From the NCBI GenBank assembly GCA_964543275.1, contig CAZIWW010000002.1, forward strand, positions 1 to 47,637: a DNA stretch of 47,637 nucleotides, in the 5' to 3' direction. Below the pieces are notes generated by a model. It did not search any database. It saw only the letters and a list, made by a program, of their open reading frames with translations, and had not been told where the DNA came from. The position numbers were made by a program, and so were the translations under genes. Below, piece by piece: positions 39,118-47,637 of this stretch (its first letter is position 1; the number at the start of each line of letters is the position of its first letter). The stretch is from CAZIWW01 sp964543275 (lineage in GTDB: Bacteria > Patescibacteriota > Minisyncoccia > Moranbacterales > UBA11712).

Positions 39118-41037
39118 ATGAAAAATAAAAACTTTTTTAAAGCCGCCTTAACGAATTGCAGAAAGCTTGTTTTTTTGTTTTACCCTTTCTCTAAAAGAAA
39201 AGAGAATATGTTTCTTGTTTTTGGATTATTCTTCGGACTGACGCTGGTTTTTTTAATTCCGCCTTTTCAGTCTCCCGACGAGCAGTCCCATTTTTTCCGA
39301 GCTTGGGAAATATCAGAAGGAAAATTGGTCAGCAATGACAAATGCACCCATAAAATACCTTCCAATTTTAATAAATTTTCAGCTAGCGTGGCCTTGGAAA
39401 AAATACCAGGACAAAAAGACAAAAAATACAACTTCTTCAAAAAATACAGGGAGGCCGACAAGTATAAGCCAAGTGACAAATATAAAGAAAAGGAGGGCTG
39501 TTCCTGCACTTACGCTCCCGTTTCGTATATCCCTCAAGTTCTAGCAATATTGCTGGGGAAGCTCTTCGGGTCTAGCTTTGTCAAAATTTATTATCTGGGA
39601 AGAATTTTCAACCTTCTGGGCTATTTAATCCTGGTTTATTTAGCCATAAGCATAGCGCCTTACTTTAAAAACATTTTTCTAATGCTGGGACTTGTCCCAA
39701 TGGCAATCAGCCAAGCAGCTTCCTTTAGCTCCGACGGAATGGTTATTGGGTTTTCTTTCCTGCTGATAGCCTACGGGATTTATTTAGCCTTCTCGCCGCG
39801 CGTTCCAAATATTACCTCCAAAAACATTGTTGTTTTTACTATATTATCAGTCATAGTAAGTTTAGCCAAAGTTGCTTACTTTTACTTATTTGCCGTTTTT
39901 CTCCTAGTCCCTTTCAAGAAGTTTTCTTCAAAGAAAAAATGGCTAACTAGCTTTTTAATCGTTGCTTTAGCCGGCATTTTATCTCTATCTATTTGGCTTT
40001 ATCTTAACAAGGACATTGAGGTGCCCATATACGCCACTTCTTCTGAAATTTGGAATCAACTAAATTTCATATTATCTCATCCGCTATCTTATTTATATAC
40101 TTTTTTACACTTCACTTTTATTTTTAACTTTGTCTTTTACTTACAGGGAATATATGGCATTCTTGGCATCTTAGACCATCCTCTCCCTCTTTACCTGGCA
40201 AGTTTTTATGTCCTATTTATCGTTATATTGTCTTTTAAGGACTTTGGTCAATTTAAAGAAAGCGTAAAGACAACTCAAAAGAAAGATCTGCTCTATTTCT
40301 TATTCTTAATCCTTCTCTTTATTGGCGGATTATTTATTGTATCCACTATTATTTATCTAACTTGGTCGTCCAAGCAAAAAATAGGTCTTCAAAAAATAGC
40401 GGGAATGCAGCCAAGGTATCTGCTCCCTATCGCTCCTTTTTTATTTATCGCTTTCTCTTTTTTAAGAAACTTTTTTAATAATCATACTAAAAAAATAATC
40501 ATATCTACATTAATCTTTTCCCTGTTGTCAACTGGCTACTTGACTTACAAAAAATACTATGCCAGAAAACTGCAAATAAAAATCACTCCTTTGTCTTCCC
40601 TAGAAAATAGCCAGAAAACCATTTCCCCTAATGACAACTTTGAACAAACCTTTTTATCCCCTCAGAAAAATCTTAACGGTGTCAGGCTTTTCTTGGAAAA
40701 TTATAAAGCGGATAAAAATGAATATTATAAATTCATTCTCAAGGACGCTGAATGCCAAACAACCATTAGAGAAATTAAAATAACTACCGCTCACGTAAAA
40801 AACAAAAAAGGAAATCTTCTATTAGATATAACTTTCAATCCCATAGAAGATTCTTTTAGTAGGAAATATTGTTTTTTAATTGCCCCAATGGAAAAGAAAA
40901 AATCAAACAATAAAGATTTGTTCACTTTAAAGTTAAGCCAGCCAAATTTATACAATGAAGGAGATTTATTTATTAACGGAAATAAAAATGAAGCAGATAT
41001 TGTCTTCAACTTACTCTACTACACTTTCCCGCTCTAA
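39118..41037 (+). CDS. DUF2142 family membrane protein, GT-C-like
   Basis: A 639-residue polytopic protein. After one membrane segment, PPFQSPDEQSHFFRAWEISEG (Asp54, Glu55, His58) is the DUF2142 signature and lies where GT-C enzymes keep catalytic acids. About ten further hydrophobic segments follow, then a soluble beta-rich tail from about 500. DUF2142 proteins occur in surface-glycan clusters and are thought to transfer sugars from lipid-phosphate donors, though few are tested. It follows the DPM1-like GT2 and precedes the UDP-glucuronate decarboxylase gene. Confidence 0.85.
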   Translation: MKNKNFFKAALTNCRKLVFLFYPFSKRKENMFLVFGLFFGLTLVFLIPPFQSPDEQSHFFRAWEISEGKLVSNDKCTHKIPSNFNKFSASVALEKIPGQKDKKYNFFKKYREADKYKPSDKYKEKEGCSCTYAPVSYIPQVLAILLGKLFGSSFVKIYYLGRIFNLLGYLILVYLAISIAPYFKNIFLMLGLVPMAISQAASFSSDGMVIGFSFLLIAYGIYLAFSPRVPNITSKNIVVFTILSVIVSLAKVAYFYLFAVFLLVPFKKFSSKKKWLTSFLIVALAGILSLSIWLYLNKDIEVPIYATSSEIWNQLNFILSHPLSYLYTFLHFTFIFNFVFYLQGIYGILGILDHPLPLYLASFYVLFIVILSFKDFGQFKESVKTTQKKDLLYFLFLILLFIGGLFIVSTIIYLTWSSKQKIGLQKIAGMQPRYLLPIAPFLFIAFSFLRNFFNNHTKKIIISTLIFSLLSTGYLTYKKYYARKLQIKITPLSSLENSQKTISPNDNFEQTFLSPQKNLNGVRLFLENYKADKNEYYKFILKDAECQTTIREIKITTAHVKNKKGNLLLDITFNPIEDSFSRKYCFLIAPMEKKKSNNKDLFTLKLSQPNLYNEGDLFINGNKNEADIVFNLLYYTFPL

Positions 41038-41086
41038 TAAATTTCGGTTTCGCGTTAGCCTAAACAGATAAATAATCTCTAAAGTT

Positions 41087-42025
41087 ATGAAAATTCTAAT
41101 CACCGGAGGAGCGGGATTTATCGGATCCCATCTCTGTAAAAAACTATTAAATGACGGACACGAGATTTTATGCGTTGACAACTTATTGACCGGAAGCAGA
41201 GATAATATTCAGAGCTTAATTGCCGATGAAAAATTTAAATTCACGGAGCATGACATTATTTCGCCTCTTGACACGGAAATAGACCAAATTTACAACCTGG
41301 CCTGCCCCGCCTCGCCCATTCACTACCAAGCCGACCCAATTTTTACTCTTAAAACATCGGTTTACGGAACATTAAATATGCTGGAGCTGGCTAGGAAAAA
41401 CAAAGCCAAGATTCTTCACGCTTCCACTTCGGAAGTTTATGGAGATCCAGATCCTCGAGTCCACCCCCAACCGGAAAATTACTGGGGCAACGTTAACCCC
41501 ATCGGGCCAAGAGCCTGTTACGACGAGGGTAAAAGATGCGCCGAAACTTTTTGCTTTGATTATCAGCGAAAATATAATCTGCCTATCAGAGTAGCCAGAA
41601 TTTTTAACACTTACGGCCCCAAGATGCATCCTAACGATGGCCGAGTAGTTTCTAATTTTATCACGCAGGCTTTGCAAAACAAAGACCTAACCGTTTACGG
41701 CGACGGTTCGCAAACCAGAAGTTTCCAATATATCGACGATCTCGTAGAAGGAATAATAGGAATGATGGAGAATAAAAAAGATTTTGCCGGACCGGTCAAT
41801 CTAGGCAACCCCGAAGAATTTACTATTAAAGAACTGGCGGAAAAAGTCTTAGAGATGATCCCCGAAAGTAAAAGCAAAATCGCTTACCGACCTTTGCCAC
41901 AAGACGACCCGAAACAAAGAAAGCCAGACATAACCCTGGCCAAAGAAAAACTCAACTGGGCGCCGAAAGTTGAATTAGACGAGGGATTAAAGAAGACAAT
42001 TGAGTATTTTAGAAAAGTTATATAA
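41087..42025 (+). CDS. uxs: UDP-glucuronate decarboxylase (UDP-xylose synthase)
   Basis: A 312-residue extended SDR enzyme that turns UDP-glucuronate into UDP-xylose. TGGAGFIGSHL (6-16) binds NAD; YNLACPASPIHYQ, then HASTSEVYGDP, NPIGPRACYDEGKR (Tyr145, Lys149), RIFNTYGPKMHPNDGRVVSNF and YGDGSQTRSFQYIDDLV are the typical UXS sequence blocks. It lacks a membrane domain. The neighbouring convergent gene makes its substrate, so the pair supplies xylose for the local glycan. A terminator-like hairpin separates the two. Confidence 0.93.
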   Translation: MKILITGGAGFIGSHLCKKLLNDGHEILCVDNLLTGSRDNIQSLIADEKFKFTEHDIISPLDTEIDQIYNLACPASPIHYQADPIFTLKTSVYGTLNMLELARKNKAKILHASTSEVYGDPDPRVHPQPENYWGNVNPIGPRACYDEGKRCAETFCFDYQRKYNLPIRVARIFNTYGPKMHPNDGRVVSNFITQALQNKDLTVYGDGSQTRSFQYIDDLVEGIIGMMENKKDFAGPVNLGNPEEFTIKELAEKVLEMIPESKSKIAYRPLPQDDPKQRKPDITLAKEKLNWAPKVELDEGLKKTIEYFRKVI

Positions 42026-42033
42026 AATGATTA

Positions 42034-42050
42034 GTCTGGTGAAGCCAGAC
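42034..42050. terminator. Possible bidirectional terminator between uxs and ugd
   Basis: GTCTGG and CCAGAC with a 5-base loop. AAATTTTT follows on the plus strand and TCATTTTAT on the minus strand, in a convergent gap of 66 bp. Confidence 0.5.
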
Positions 42051-42056
42051 ACTAAA

Positions 42057-42085
42057 TTTTTGATATTTGATATTTGATTTTTGAT
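42057..42085. repeat. TTTGATATTTGA word run
   Basis: TTTTTGATATTTGATATTTG and TTTTTGATTTG words fill the gap after ugd. It belongs to the same family as 21289-21378 and 23783-23836. Confidence 0.6.
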
Positions 42086-42091
42086 TTGTTA

Positions 42092-43402
42092 TTACGGCCT
42101 TCCCATGCTGGCGTATTCAAATCCAAGCTTTCTCATTTCGTCAGGATTATAAATATTTCTTCCGTCAACGATTTTAGCCGTCTGCATTTTCTCTTTAACC
42201 CTAGCCATATCAGCTTTTTTAAATTCATCCCATTCAGTGACAATCAGAAGTATCTCCGCCCCATCCACGGCTTCATACATACCTGGACAATGTTTAACTT
42301 TGTCTCCGAATATTTTTTCAACGCTAGCCACCGGATCATAAACTCTAACTCGGGCTTCTTCTTCAAGAAGCCAGTTGATAATATCAATTGAAGGAGCTTC
42401 GCGAATGTCGTCGGTGTTCGGCTTAAACGCCAAACCCCAGACGGCCACCTTTCTGCCCTTAAGCGTAAACAAGGAAGTCATAGCTTCCACTTTTTTACAG
42501 AACCATCTTCTTTGCCTCTTGTTAATCTCAATTACCGAATCGAATAGAGAAGTATCAAGTCGATGATATTCGGCGATTGAGCGAATGCTCTTAGTATCCT
42601 TTGGAAAACAGGAACCGCCGTAGCCGATGCCGGCTTTTAGGAAGTCGGGGCCGATTCTTCTATCCATTCCCACCCCGCGCATAACCGTCTCAATGTCCGC
42701 GCCGGTCATATCGCATATCCTGGAAAGCATATTGGTGGCCGAGACGCGAAGAGCCAGCATAAAATTAGCCGCCAGTTTTATCATTTCGGCGCTTTTAGCA
42801 TCCGTGACAATTTTTGGACAGTCTATCTTCTCATACAGCCTCAAAAGCATCCGTTGAGCTCTTCTGTCGCCGCCAATGATAATCCTATCCGGGTTCATAA
42901 AATCCGAAACGGCGCTTCCCTCCCGCAAGGTTTCGGGATTCGATCCAATGCGGAATTTCGTTTTGCGGTTATACAATCCCAGCGATTCTTTGATTTGATC
43001 AGCCGTCCCGATTGGCACGGTTGATTTGCCAATGACAATAAATTCGTCTTTATTCACGTTCTGGGCAATATGCCTGGCTGTTTCCGATATGTAAAACAAA
43101 TCAGCTTTGCCGTCCTTTTCCCGCTCCGGAGTCCCTACGGCGATAATAGCCGCGTCGAATTCATTTATTTTTTCATCTATACCCACCTGAAAATCCAGTC
43201 TCCCGGATTCCAAATTCTTCTTCAAGAGTTCTTCCAGCCCCGGTTCGTAAATCGGACTTTTCCCCCGTCGAAGCTTTTTAATCTTCTCACGGTTTATGTC
43301 AACTCCGCAAACACTATGTCCTAATTCCGCCAAACAGGCCGATGTGACCAAACCGACATAGCCCACTCCAACCACAAAAATTCTCACTTCATTGTTCTTC
43401 AT
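42092..43402 (-). CDS. ugd: UDP-glucose 6-dehydrogenase
   Basis: A 436-residue NAD-dependent enzyme that oxidises UDP-glucose to UDP-glucuronate, the substrate of the UXS encoded convergently. VGVGYVGLVTSACLAELGHSV (11-31) is the dinucleotide site; SNPETLREGSAVSDF, LAANFMLALRVSATNM, GYGGSCFPKD (catalytic Cys265) and WGLAFKPNTDDIREAPSIDI are typical. Length is normal. Its ATG is 4 bp after the stop of a small membrane protein gene, forming an operon with the two upstream membrane protein genes. Confidence 0.96.
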   Translation of the reverse strand: MKNNEVRIFVVGVGYVGLVTSACLAELGHSVCGVDINREKIKKLRRGKSPIYEPGLEELLKKNLESGRLDFQVGIDEKINEFDAAIIAVGTPEREKDGKADLFYISETARHIAQNVNKDEFIVIGKSTVPIGTADQIKESLGLYNRKTKFRIGSNPETLREGSAVSDFMNPDRIIIGGDRRAQRMLLRLYEKIDCPKIVTDAKSAEMIKLAANFMLALRVSATNMLSRICDMTGADIETVMRGVGMDRRIGPDFLKAGIGYGGSCFPKDTKSIRSIAEYHRLDTSLFDSVIEINKRQRRWFCKKVEAMTSLFTLKGRKVAVWGLAFKPNTDDIREAPSIDIINWLLEEEARVRVYDPVASVEKIFGDKVKHCPGMYEAVDGAEILLIVTEWDEFKKADMARVKEKMQTAKIVDGRNIYNPDEMRKLGFEYASMGRP

Positions 43403-43406
43403 TTCA

Positions 43407-43766
43407 TTAATGGTTATCTTCTAGTTTAGAATTATTATCCTCTTTCCTTATCTCATAAATCCCCATAATCACCGTCATTGCCAGAAAATAATAAGCGTAT
43501 ATGGCGAATTCCTCGGCTTTATCTTTCTTATCCAATATAAGCAGGAACGGCGTTATGGATAAAAAGAGCAAAGCCGGATAAGCCAAGTAACGACTTGGAA
43601 TTGGATTAATAATAATCCAGATGAAAATGGCGAAAATCACCGCGTTAATGGTGTCCCAACCTAAATAAATTCCCATCACAAAAGACAAAATGACAATCCC
43701 GATGTCAATATTTTTTCTGTTCAGCGCGTCTTTAATATTAAATCTCTCTATTTTTTCTTCCGGCAT
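43407..43766 (-). CDS. Small membrane protein of unknown function
   Basis: A 119-residue protein with four short hydrophobic segments (about 19-34, 41-55, 60-79, 89-105) and charged ends. It overlaps the end of the upstream large membrane protein gene by 29 bp and ends 4 bp before ugd, so it is co-translated with both. No family was recognised. Its overlapping position suggests an accessory role for the large membrane protein or for lipid-linked glycan processing, but this is inferred only from context. Confidence 0.7.
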   Translation of the reverse strand: MPEEKIERFNIKDALNRKNIDIGIVILSFVMGIYLGWDTINAVIFAIFIWIIINPIPSRYLAYPALLFLSITPFLLILDKKDKAEEFAIYAYYFLAMTVIMGIYEIRKEDNNSKLEDNH

Positions 43767-45936
43767 AAAGATATCTTAACAAATAAACAGCCAAAAATAA
43801 AGTCGTCGCGGAGCTAACCGCTATCCCCCAATACAATAATTTTATAGGATAATATTCAATTAAAATTTCTTTAACTGGATATTCTTTGTCTATGTTCCAG
43901 CCGTTGGCGTAGCCCAAAGCTCTATAATGACTCTTTAATAAAATTTTCTTACCGTCGTCAGTTATGGCATACGCCCTCCAATTTTTATCATACGGTTCGG
44001 CGAAAACCAATTCTTGCCCGGAATTTATCCGATTTGCTTTGACAATAAATTTCTTCGGATTAATTCTTTGGAAATCAGTCGCGGAAACGCCGCTTTTTAT
44101 CTTTTCAAAATTTTCATCAATTGAGTTTGGGCTAGGCTCCAAATTAATTTTTTCTTTTTGCCAAATCATCGGCGGAAAAATAAATTCGTCTTTTATTTGA
44201 TACAGGTTGAAATAATCGTTTTCTTTAATCAGGGAGATATACCCTTCTAATTCCAGCTTTTCAATTTTAGACTGCGACTGTTCCGCGAACCGCGGCTCCA
44301 CATCTTTGTGGTAAATTATATATTTGGCGTTCATCAAGCCCAGCAGTTTTGCAATCCAGACAGGATCTCTTTTATCCAATTCATTAAAATCCTTGGCAAA
44401 AAGCCATTGATTAAAATAAAAACTATTGGCGTAAATAAATTCCTTATTGTAAAGCTGGCGAGTTATATCCACTCCAGCCAATTTCCATTTAGGATAATTA
44501 GACCAGCCGACGCTGTCGACAACATTGTAAGGAAGCGCGGCTATTTTAACTTCGTCAGGATCGCTGTTAATTCTTTCTTGAATTGAGTAATACTCGTCTG
44601 GAATTTTTACCAAAAAGCTATATTTCGCTTTCCGGTAATCTTTAGCTTCCATCATCACCGTATCGCGGACAAAGACAGCGCTCATATTACGCTGAAGTTT
44701 TCCCAGATAAAAAGGAAGAGGAGTTAAAAGAACAACAGCCAACGCGAGAGCGAACCATTTTTTAAGTTTAGTCTTTTCCAATTCTGCAGAAATTATTGTC
44801 AGTAGAGAAGCAAAAATAAAAGGGGTGAAAATAGCCAGCTTCTCATAACTTCTAAGGGTGTTAAATCCCCAGAGATTGTAAAAAAACTTATTGATAAACT
44901 CAAAGGGATATTTAACTTTAGCCACCAGCATTACGAAGAACAATAGAAGCCCAAGAAACACCAAGTATTTTCTCTTATTTTCCCGGCCTATATCTTTCTT
45001 ACTCGCCCCTAAAACAATTAAGAATATAGGAATAAGAGTTAAAAAGGCAAAAGCGTCCTTGTATTTTAAGAGATTCGGATAAGGAAAGTTATCCGGAAAA
45101 TACCAGTTGCTGTATTGCGCCAGCCGAAAAGTGTCAATCAGCGGATTGGAAGTGTGTCTTAGCCACCAGTTGAGATCTATGATATTTTCTGAAAACAAAC
45201 CCTCTACCCCGCCTCGCATTTGGGGAATTAATGGCAAGATCCAGTAGGCGCTGACTAAAAAAGAAAAGACTCCAAGCAAAAATACTTTTTTAAGCAAATC
45301 TTTATTAAACGCTATCGTTTTAACCGCAATTAAAAATATCGTCAGAACAAACAAGAAAATAAAAAAGGCCAGCGCGAAGGCCGGATTGGCAAAGCCGGGA
45401 GAAGCAAGCAGAAGCGCCAGCGCAAAATAAACAGCGTAAACATTTTTTCGGCTCCGCAAAAATTTAACATAAAGCCCCGTCAAAAGAGGGATGAAAATAT
45501 AAAGAAACTGATAATGCGAATATCCCCAAGCGTAAGTGAAAACATAAAGGGTATAAAGATTGAGAGCGTAAAAAAGAGAAACCAGCGCCCGCGGCAAATC
45601 TGATATTTCTTTAAATAACAGCCGCGCGAAAATATCAAAGGAAACATAAGATCCGAAAATAAAAATGCCGAGATAAAAAGAAAGCTGAAGGCTGTCGCTG
45701 ATACCCAGCCGGCTTAAAAAATAAAAAAAGGCGTAAAAAATACCGGCTCTTCCATGCCAATCATAAAACAAACTCTTTAGACTTTGATATCCGCCGATAA
45801 ATTGCGGCGTATCGCCGCCGACTAAAACATAGCCTTCGGGAAATAGATTAACCGCGACCGCGACAACCAAGACCAAAAAGCCCAAAAGATAAAAAATGTT
45901 GTTTCTAACTATTTGACTTATTTTCGCCTGAAGCAT
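43738..45936 (-). CDS. Large polytopic membrane protein, GT-C/DUF3367-like
   Basis: A 732-residue protein with about a dozen hydrophobic segments, a soluble outer region and a final membrane segment near 700-722. The first loop VLVGGDTPQFIGGYQSLKS (Asp42) resembles that of arabinofuranosyltransferase-like DUF3367 proteins. The later part contains ELVFAEPYDKNWRAYAITDDGK, like the YfhO C-terminal domain. Lipid-phosphate sugar transfer is inferred. Overlap with the following gene and close spacing to ugd indicate one operon. Upstream is a hairpin-containing gap and an exported protein gene. Confidence 0.8.
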   Translation of the reverse strand: MLQAKISQIVRNNIFYLLGFLVLVVAVAVNLFPEGYVLVGGDTPQFIGGYQSLKSLFYDWHGRAGIFYAFFYFLSRLGISDSLQLSFYLGIFIFGSYVSFDIFARLLFKEISDLPRALVSLFYALNLYTLYVFTYAWGYSHYQFLYIFIPLLTGLYVKFLRSRKNVYAVYFALALLLASPGFANPAFALAFFIFLFVLTIFLIAVKTIAFNKDLLKKVFLLGVFSFLVSAYWILPLIPQMRGGVEGLFSENIIDLNWWLRHTSNPLIDTFRLAQYSNWYFPDNFPYPNLLKYKDAFAFLTLIPIFLIVLGASKKDIGRENKRKYLVFLGLLLFFVMLVAKVKYPFEFINKFFYNLWGFNTLRSYEKLAIFTPFIFASLLTIISAELEKTKLKKWFALALAVVLLTPLPFYLGKLQRNMSAVFVRDTVMMEAKDYRKAKYSFLVKIPDEYYSIQERINSDPDEVKIAALPYNVVDSVGWSNYPKWKLAGVDITRQLYNKEFIYANSFYFNQWLFAKDFNELDKRDPVWIAKLLGLMNAKYIIYHKDVEPRFAEQSQSKIEKLELEGYISLIKENDYFNLYQIKDEFIFPPMIWQKEKINLEPSPNSIDENFEKIKSGVSATDFQRINPKKFIVKANRINSGQELVFAEPYDKNWRAYAITDDGKKILLKSHYRALGYANGWNIDKEYPVKEILIEYYPIKLLYWGIAVSSATTLFLAVYLLRYLYAGRKNREI

Positions 45937-45946
45937 AACAAACCGC

Positions 45947-45970
45947 AGAGACGCACCGCGGCCCGTCTCT
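45947..45970. repeat. Intergenic palindrome AGAGACG / CGTCTCT
   Basis: Perfect 7-bp arms around a GC-rich centre (CACCGCGGCC), followed by an AATTTCAAT word run up to about 46018. The arms resemble AGAGACGC-type repeats common in other bacteria. Confidence 0.65.
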
Positions 45971-46000
45971 CATCTAAATTCAATTTTAATTTCAATCCAA

Positions 46001-47533
46001 TCAATCTGTTTTCAATTCTCCCGTCACGCTAAAATTCCTTAACCCAAAAAGTTTAATATCTTTTTCGTCGTCCCTATCATAAGTAACTTTGAAGTAAATT
46101 TCATTTTGGGTCCCGTTCCCTTCGATTATCTCGCTAAAAATTTGGGTGAAATCGTCATTATCCCGAACGGGTAAAATATCAGTCCATTTTTTATTGTCGT
46201 AAGAATAATAAATTTTGACTTTGTGCCAGCCGACGTACATCTGCTCGGCGCTCAATCGCAATTTCTTAAACGGATAAATAGTGTTTATCTTGTAAACATA
46301 TTCGGCGTCCTTTTCCGGACTCCCGGAAACAACGCCCTCATAACCATTATATCTTACCAGAGGAAAACCATCGCGGCTGTCCGTGTAAGAATAAAGGTCT
46401 AAAAAATCAGTCACGTTGTTTTTGGCTTTGTAAGTATATATCCCGACCCCGCCGCCCAAGTCTTCAATGGCAGCTCCGGTTAAAATGCGTCCGCCGTCAG
46501 AAAAAACGTACTTCGCCCCGTAGATTCTAAAATACAAATCGCCGCCGACATTTCTTACTTTACCCCTTTTATAAACAACAGCTTTGCCGTCCGCGTAGGC
46601 GTCGTCATTCGATGATCCTTTTATTTTCAAGTAATTAAATAAATTAGTTTTTACCGCGCTGTTATTTAAAGCCACAAGATAATGCCGACCTTTCTCTAAA
46701 AACCCGCCGAGCGGAAATATCTCCGTTCCATCCTTTTGAGAATAATCTTCAAGATCTTCGGCCGAAAACTCCATATAGGCTTCAACTTTAGAATTAACAA
46801 CCCAGTTTCCTTCTTCATCAGACACCTTTCTTAGCTCCAGCCTGTAATTCCCCAGTCCGCCGCTGCCAATTTTAACAACATCCAGCTCAACTCCAGATAG
46901 ATAATCCCGGTCAGCCTTAAATATCTGACCAACGCTCGTATTTCTGCTTTTAAGTTGTGGGAAGCTTTGCGTACTCTCTTCTGTCTGTTCCTGGACGCAA
47001 ACGCCAGTCGCCGTATCCCCGATAATAATAGGCTTCAAGTCAGCCAGCCCCTTTTCATTTCTAACATTCAATCGGGATATCTTAACATTTTTTACAAAGA
47101 CCTTGGCGGAATTACCATAGTCGTCTTTTTCAAAAACCAGGCTGTCGTAAAAACCATCCGTTTTGAAGAGAAACTCTTTGAAGGCACCTTTTTTATTCTG
47201 GCTTGACTCCTCAAGATCAACTGAACCAACTTCAAATTCGCAGCCCATAACCGATGTCAGCTTAATCTTCAGCTTTGTGGCGCTATCCGCCCAAGAATTA
47301 AAAATCAGCCGGTAATAGTCCCCTTGATAAGAGTGAAGAGAGTTTTTTAGTTCATAGGATGAATCCTTAGCGCCGATCTCCGCTTCTTTTTTAAATATAT
47401 TTTCTTTTTTGAGTTTCGCGTTCTCACAAACCAAAGCCTCTTCCGGAGTTAAATTCTCCCCCAAAAAGAAAACCGCGATTAAAATAACGGCCACTGCGAT
47501 ATATTTAATATTTTGTTTTAAGAAATTAGTCAT
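46001..47533 (-). CDS. Exported, membrane-anchored protein of unknown function
   Basis: A 510-residue protein. An N-terminal membrane segment spans about 11-26, and the rest is predicted outside and beta-rich. The last 150 residues (from about 350) contain YKINTIYPFKKLRLSAEQMYVGWHKVKIYYSYDNKKWTDILP-like strands that recall discoidin/carbohydrate-binding beta-sandwiches, an impression not a firm match. It is the first gene of a minus-strand set with the GT-C-like gene, so it may bind or present surface glycan. No promoter or Shine-Dalgarno site was found in the 104 bp upstream to the window end. Confidence 0.6.
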   Translation of the reverse strand: MTNFLKQNIKYIAVAVILIAVFFLGENLTPEEALVCENAKLKKENIFKKEAEIGAKDSSYELKNSLHSYQGDYYRLIFNSWADSATKLKIKLTSVMGCEFEVGSVDLEESSQNKKGAFKEFLFKTDGFYDSLVFEKDDYGNSAKVFVKNVKISRLNVRNEKGLADLKPIIIGDTATGVCVQEQTEESTQSFPQLKSRNTSVGQIFKADRDYLSGVELDVVKIGSGGLGNYRLELRKVSDEEGNWVVNSKVEAYMEFSAEDLEDYSQKDGTEIFPLGGFLEKGRHYLVALNNSAVKTNLFNYLKIKGSSNDDAYADGKAVVYKRGKVRNVGGDLYFRIYGAKYVFSDGGRILTGAAIEDLGGGVGIYTYKAKNNVTDFLDLYSYTDSRDGFPLVRYNGYEGVVSGSPEKDAEYVYKINTIYPFKKLRLSAEQMYVGWHKVKIYYSYDNKKWTDILPVRDNDDFTQIFSEIIEGNGTQNEIYFKVTYDRDDEKDIKLFGLRNFSVTGELKTD

Positions 47534-47637
47534 AGCTGCTTAGATTTATTTTTATCAACGTTCCCGGATAACTCATTTCTTCTCTATTTTATTGAAATCA
47601 GTGAATCGCTGAAACGACTTAATTGCGGAAACACAAG

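Noticed and set aside
1..47637. CRISPR array, tRNA or rRNA genes, and transposase genes
   Set aside because: No regularly spaced direct repeats, no recognisable tRNA-like or rRNA sequence, and no transposase motifs were seen on either strand.

Overview
The window is about 47.6 kb of AT-rich bacterial DNA with tightly packed genes in short operons that switch strand often. It looks like a chromosome segment from a candidate-phyla-radiation (Patescibacteria, probably Parcubacteria-like) bacterium. This placement is an inference. It rests on overall gene style, very few Shine-Dalgarno sites, many near-leaderless starts, and abundant small palindromes. No rRNA or tRNA gene was seen that would settle it. 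TGA is a normal stop in at least five genes (stops at 4750, 5573, 16956, 23839 and 25220), so the standard bacterial code applies.

Layout. Positions 1-9.6 kb (minus strand) hold a small hypothetical gene, an RNase H, recJ, a receiver/zinc-ribbon protein, a CtpA-type S41 protease, a GT2, an LCP-family ligase, a GT4 and the primary sigma factor. Positions 9.7-22.9 kb are a surface-polysaccharide cluster: O-antigen ligase/polymerase, GT4, GT2, GT4, GT-C-like membrane protein, small membrane protein and GT4, then an RtcB-like ligase, a dead GxxExxY gene, a thymidylate-kinase-like gene and a Wzx-type flippase. Positions 22.9-25.1 kb carry the one-carbon pair folD and glyA. Positions 25.2-34.8 kb hold more membrane and soluble glycosyltransferases, a broken ASCH gene and a sugar epimerase. 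Positions 34.8-38.3 kb carry an ABC ATPase/FtsX-like permease/fibronectin-like operon. Positions 38.4-47.5 kb hold GT2, a DUF2142 protein, UDP-glucuronate decarboxylase, UDP-glucose dehydrogenase, two membrane proteins and a large exported protein.

How it fits together. UDP-glucose dehydrogenase plus UDP-glucuronate decarboxylase would give UDP-xylose. GT2 and GT4 enzymes would build lipid-linked glycans, the flippase would export them, GT-C-like proteins and the ligase would elongate or transfer them outside, and the LCP protein would attach polymer to a surface acceptor.

The most unusual signal is repetitive. Small palindromes sit in frame inside several protein genes (sigma factor, O-antigen ligase, GT4, rtcB-like, tmk-like, membrane GT). 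Intergenic regions carry long imperfect inverted repeats, each built from its own short recurring word. Two decayed accessory genes (GxxExxY and ASCH) are each bracketed by such repeats. This resembles the protein-coding palindromic elements of Rickettsia but with many unrelated sequences. Other oddities are a receiver domain lacking the phospho-acceptor Asp, an RtcB homologue with an altered metal-site motif, and an ABC ATPase with a duplicated, unrecognised C-terminal domain.
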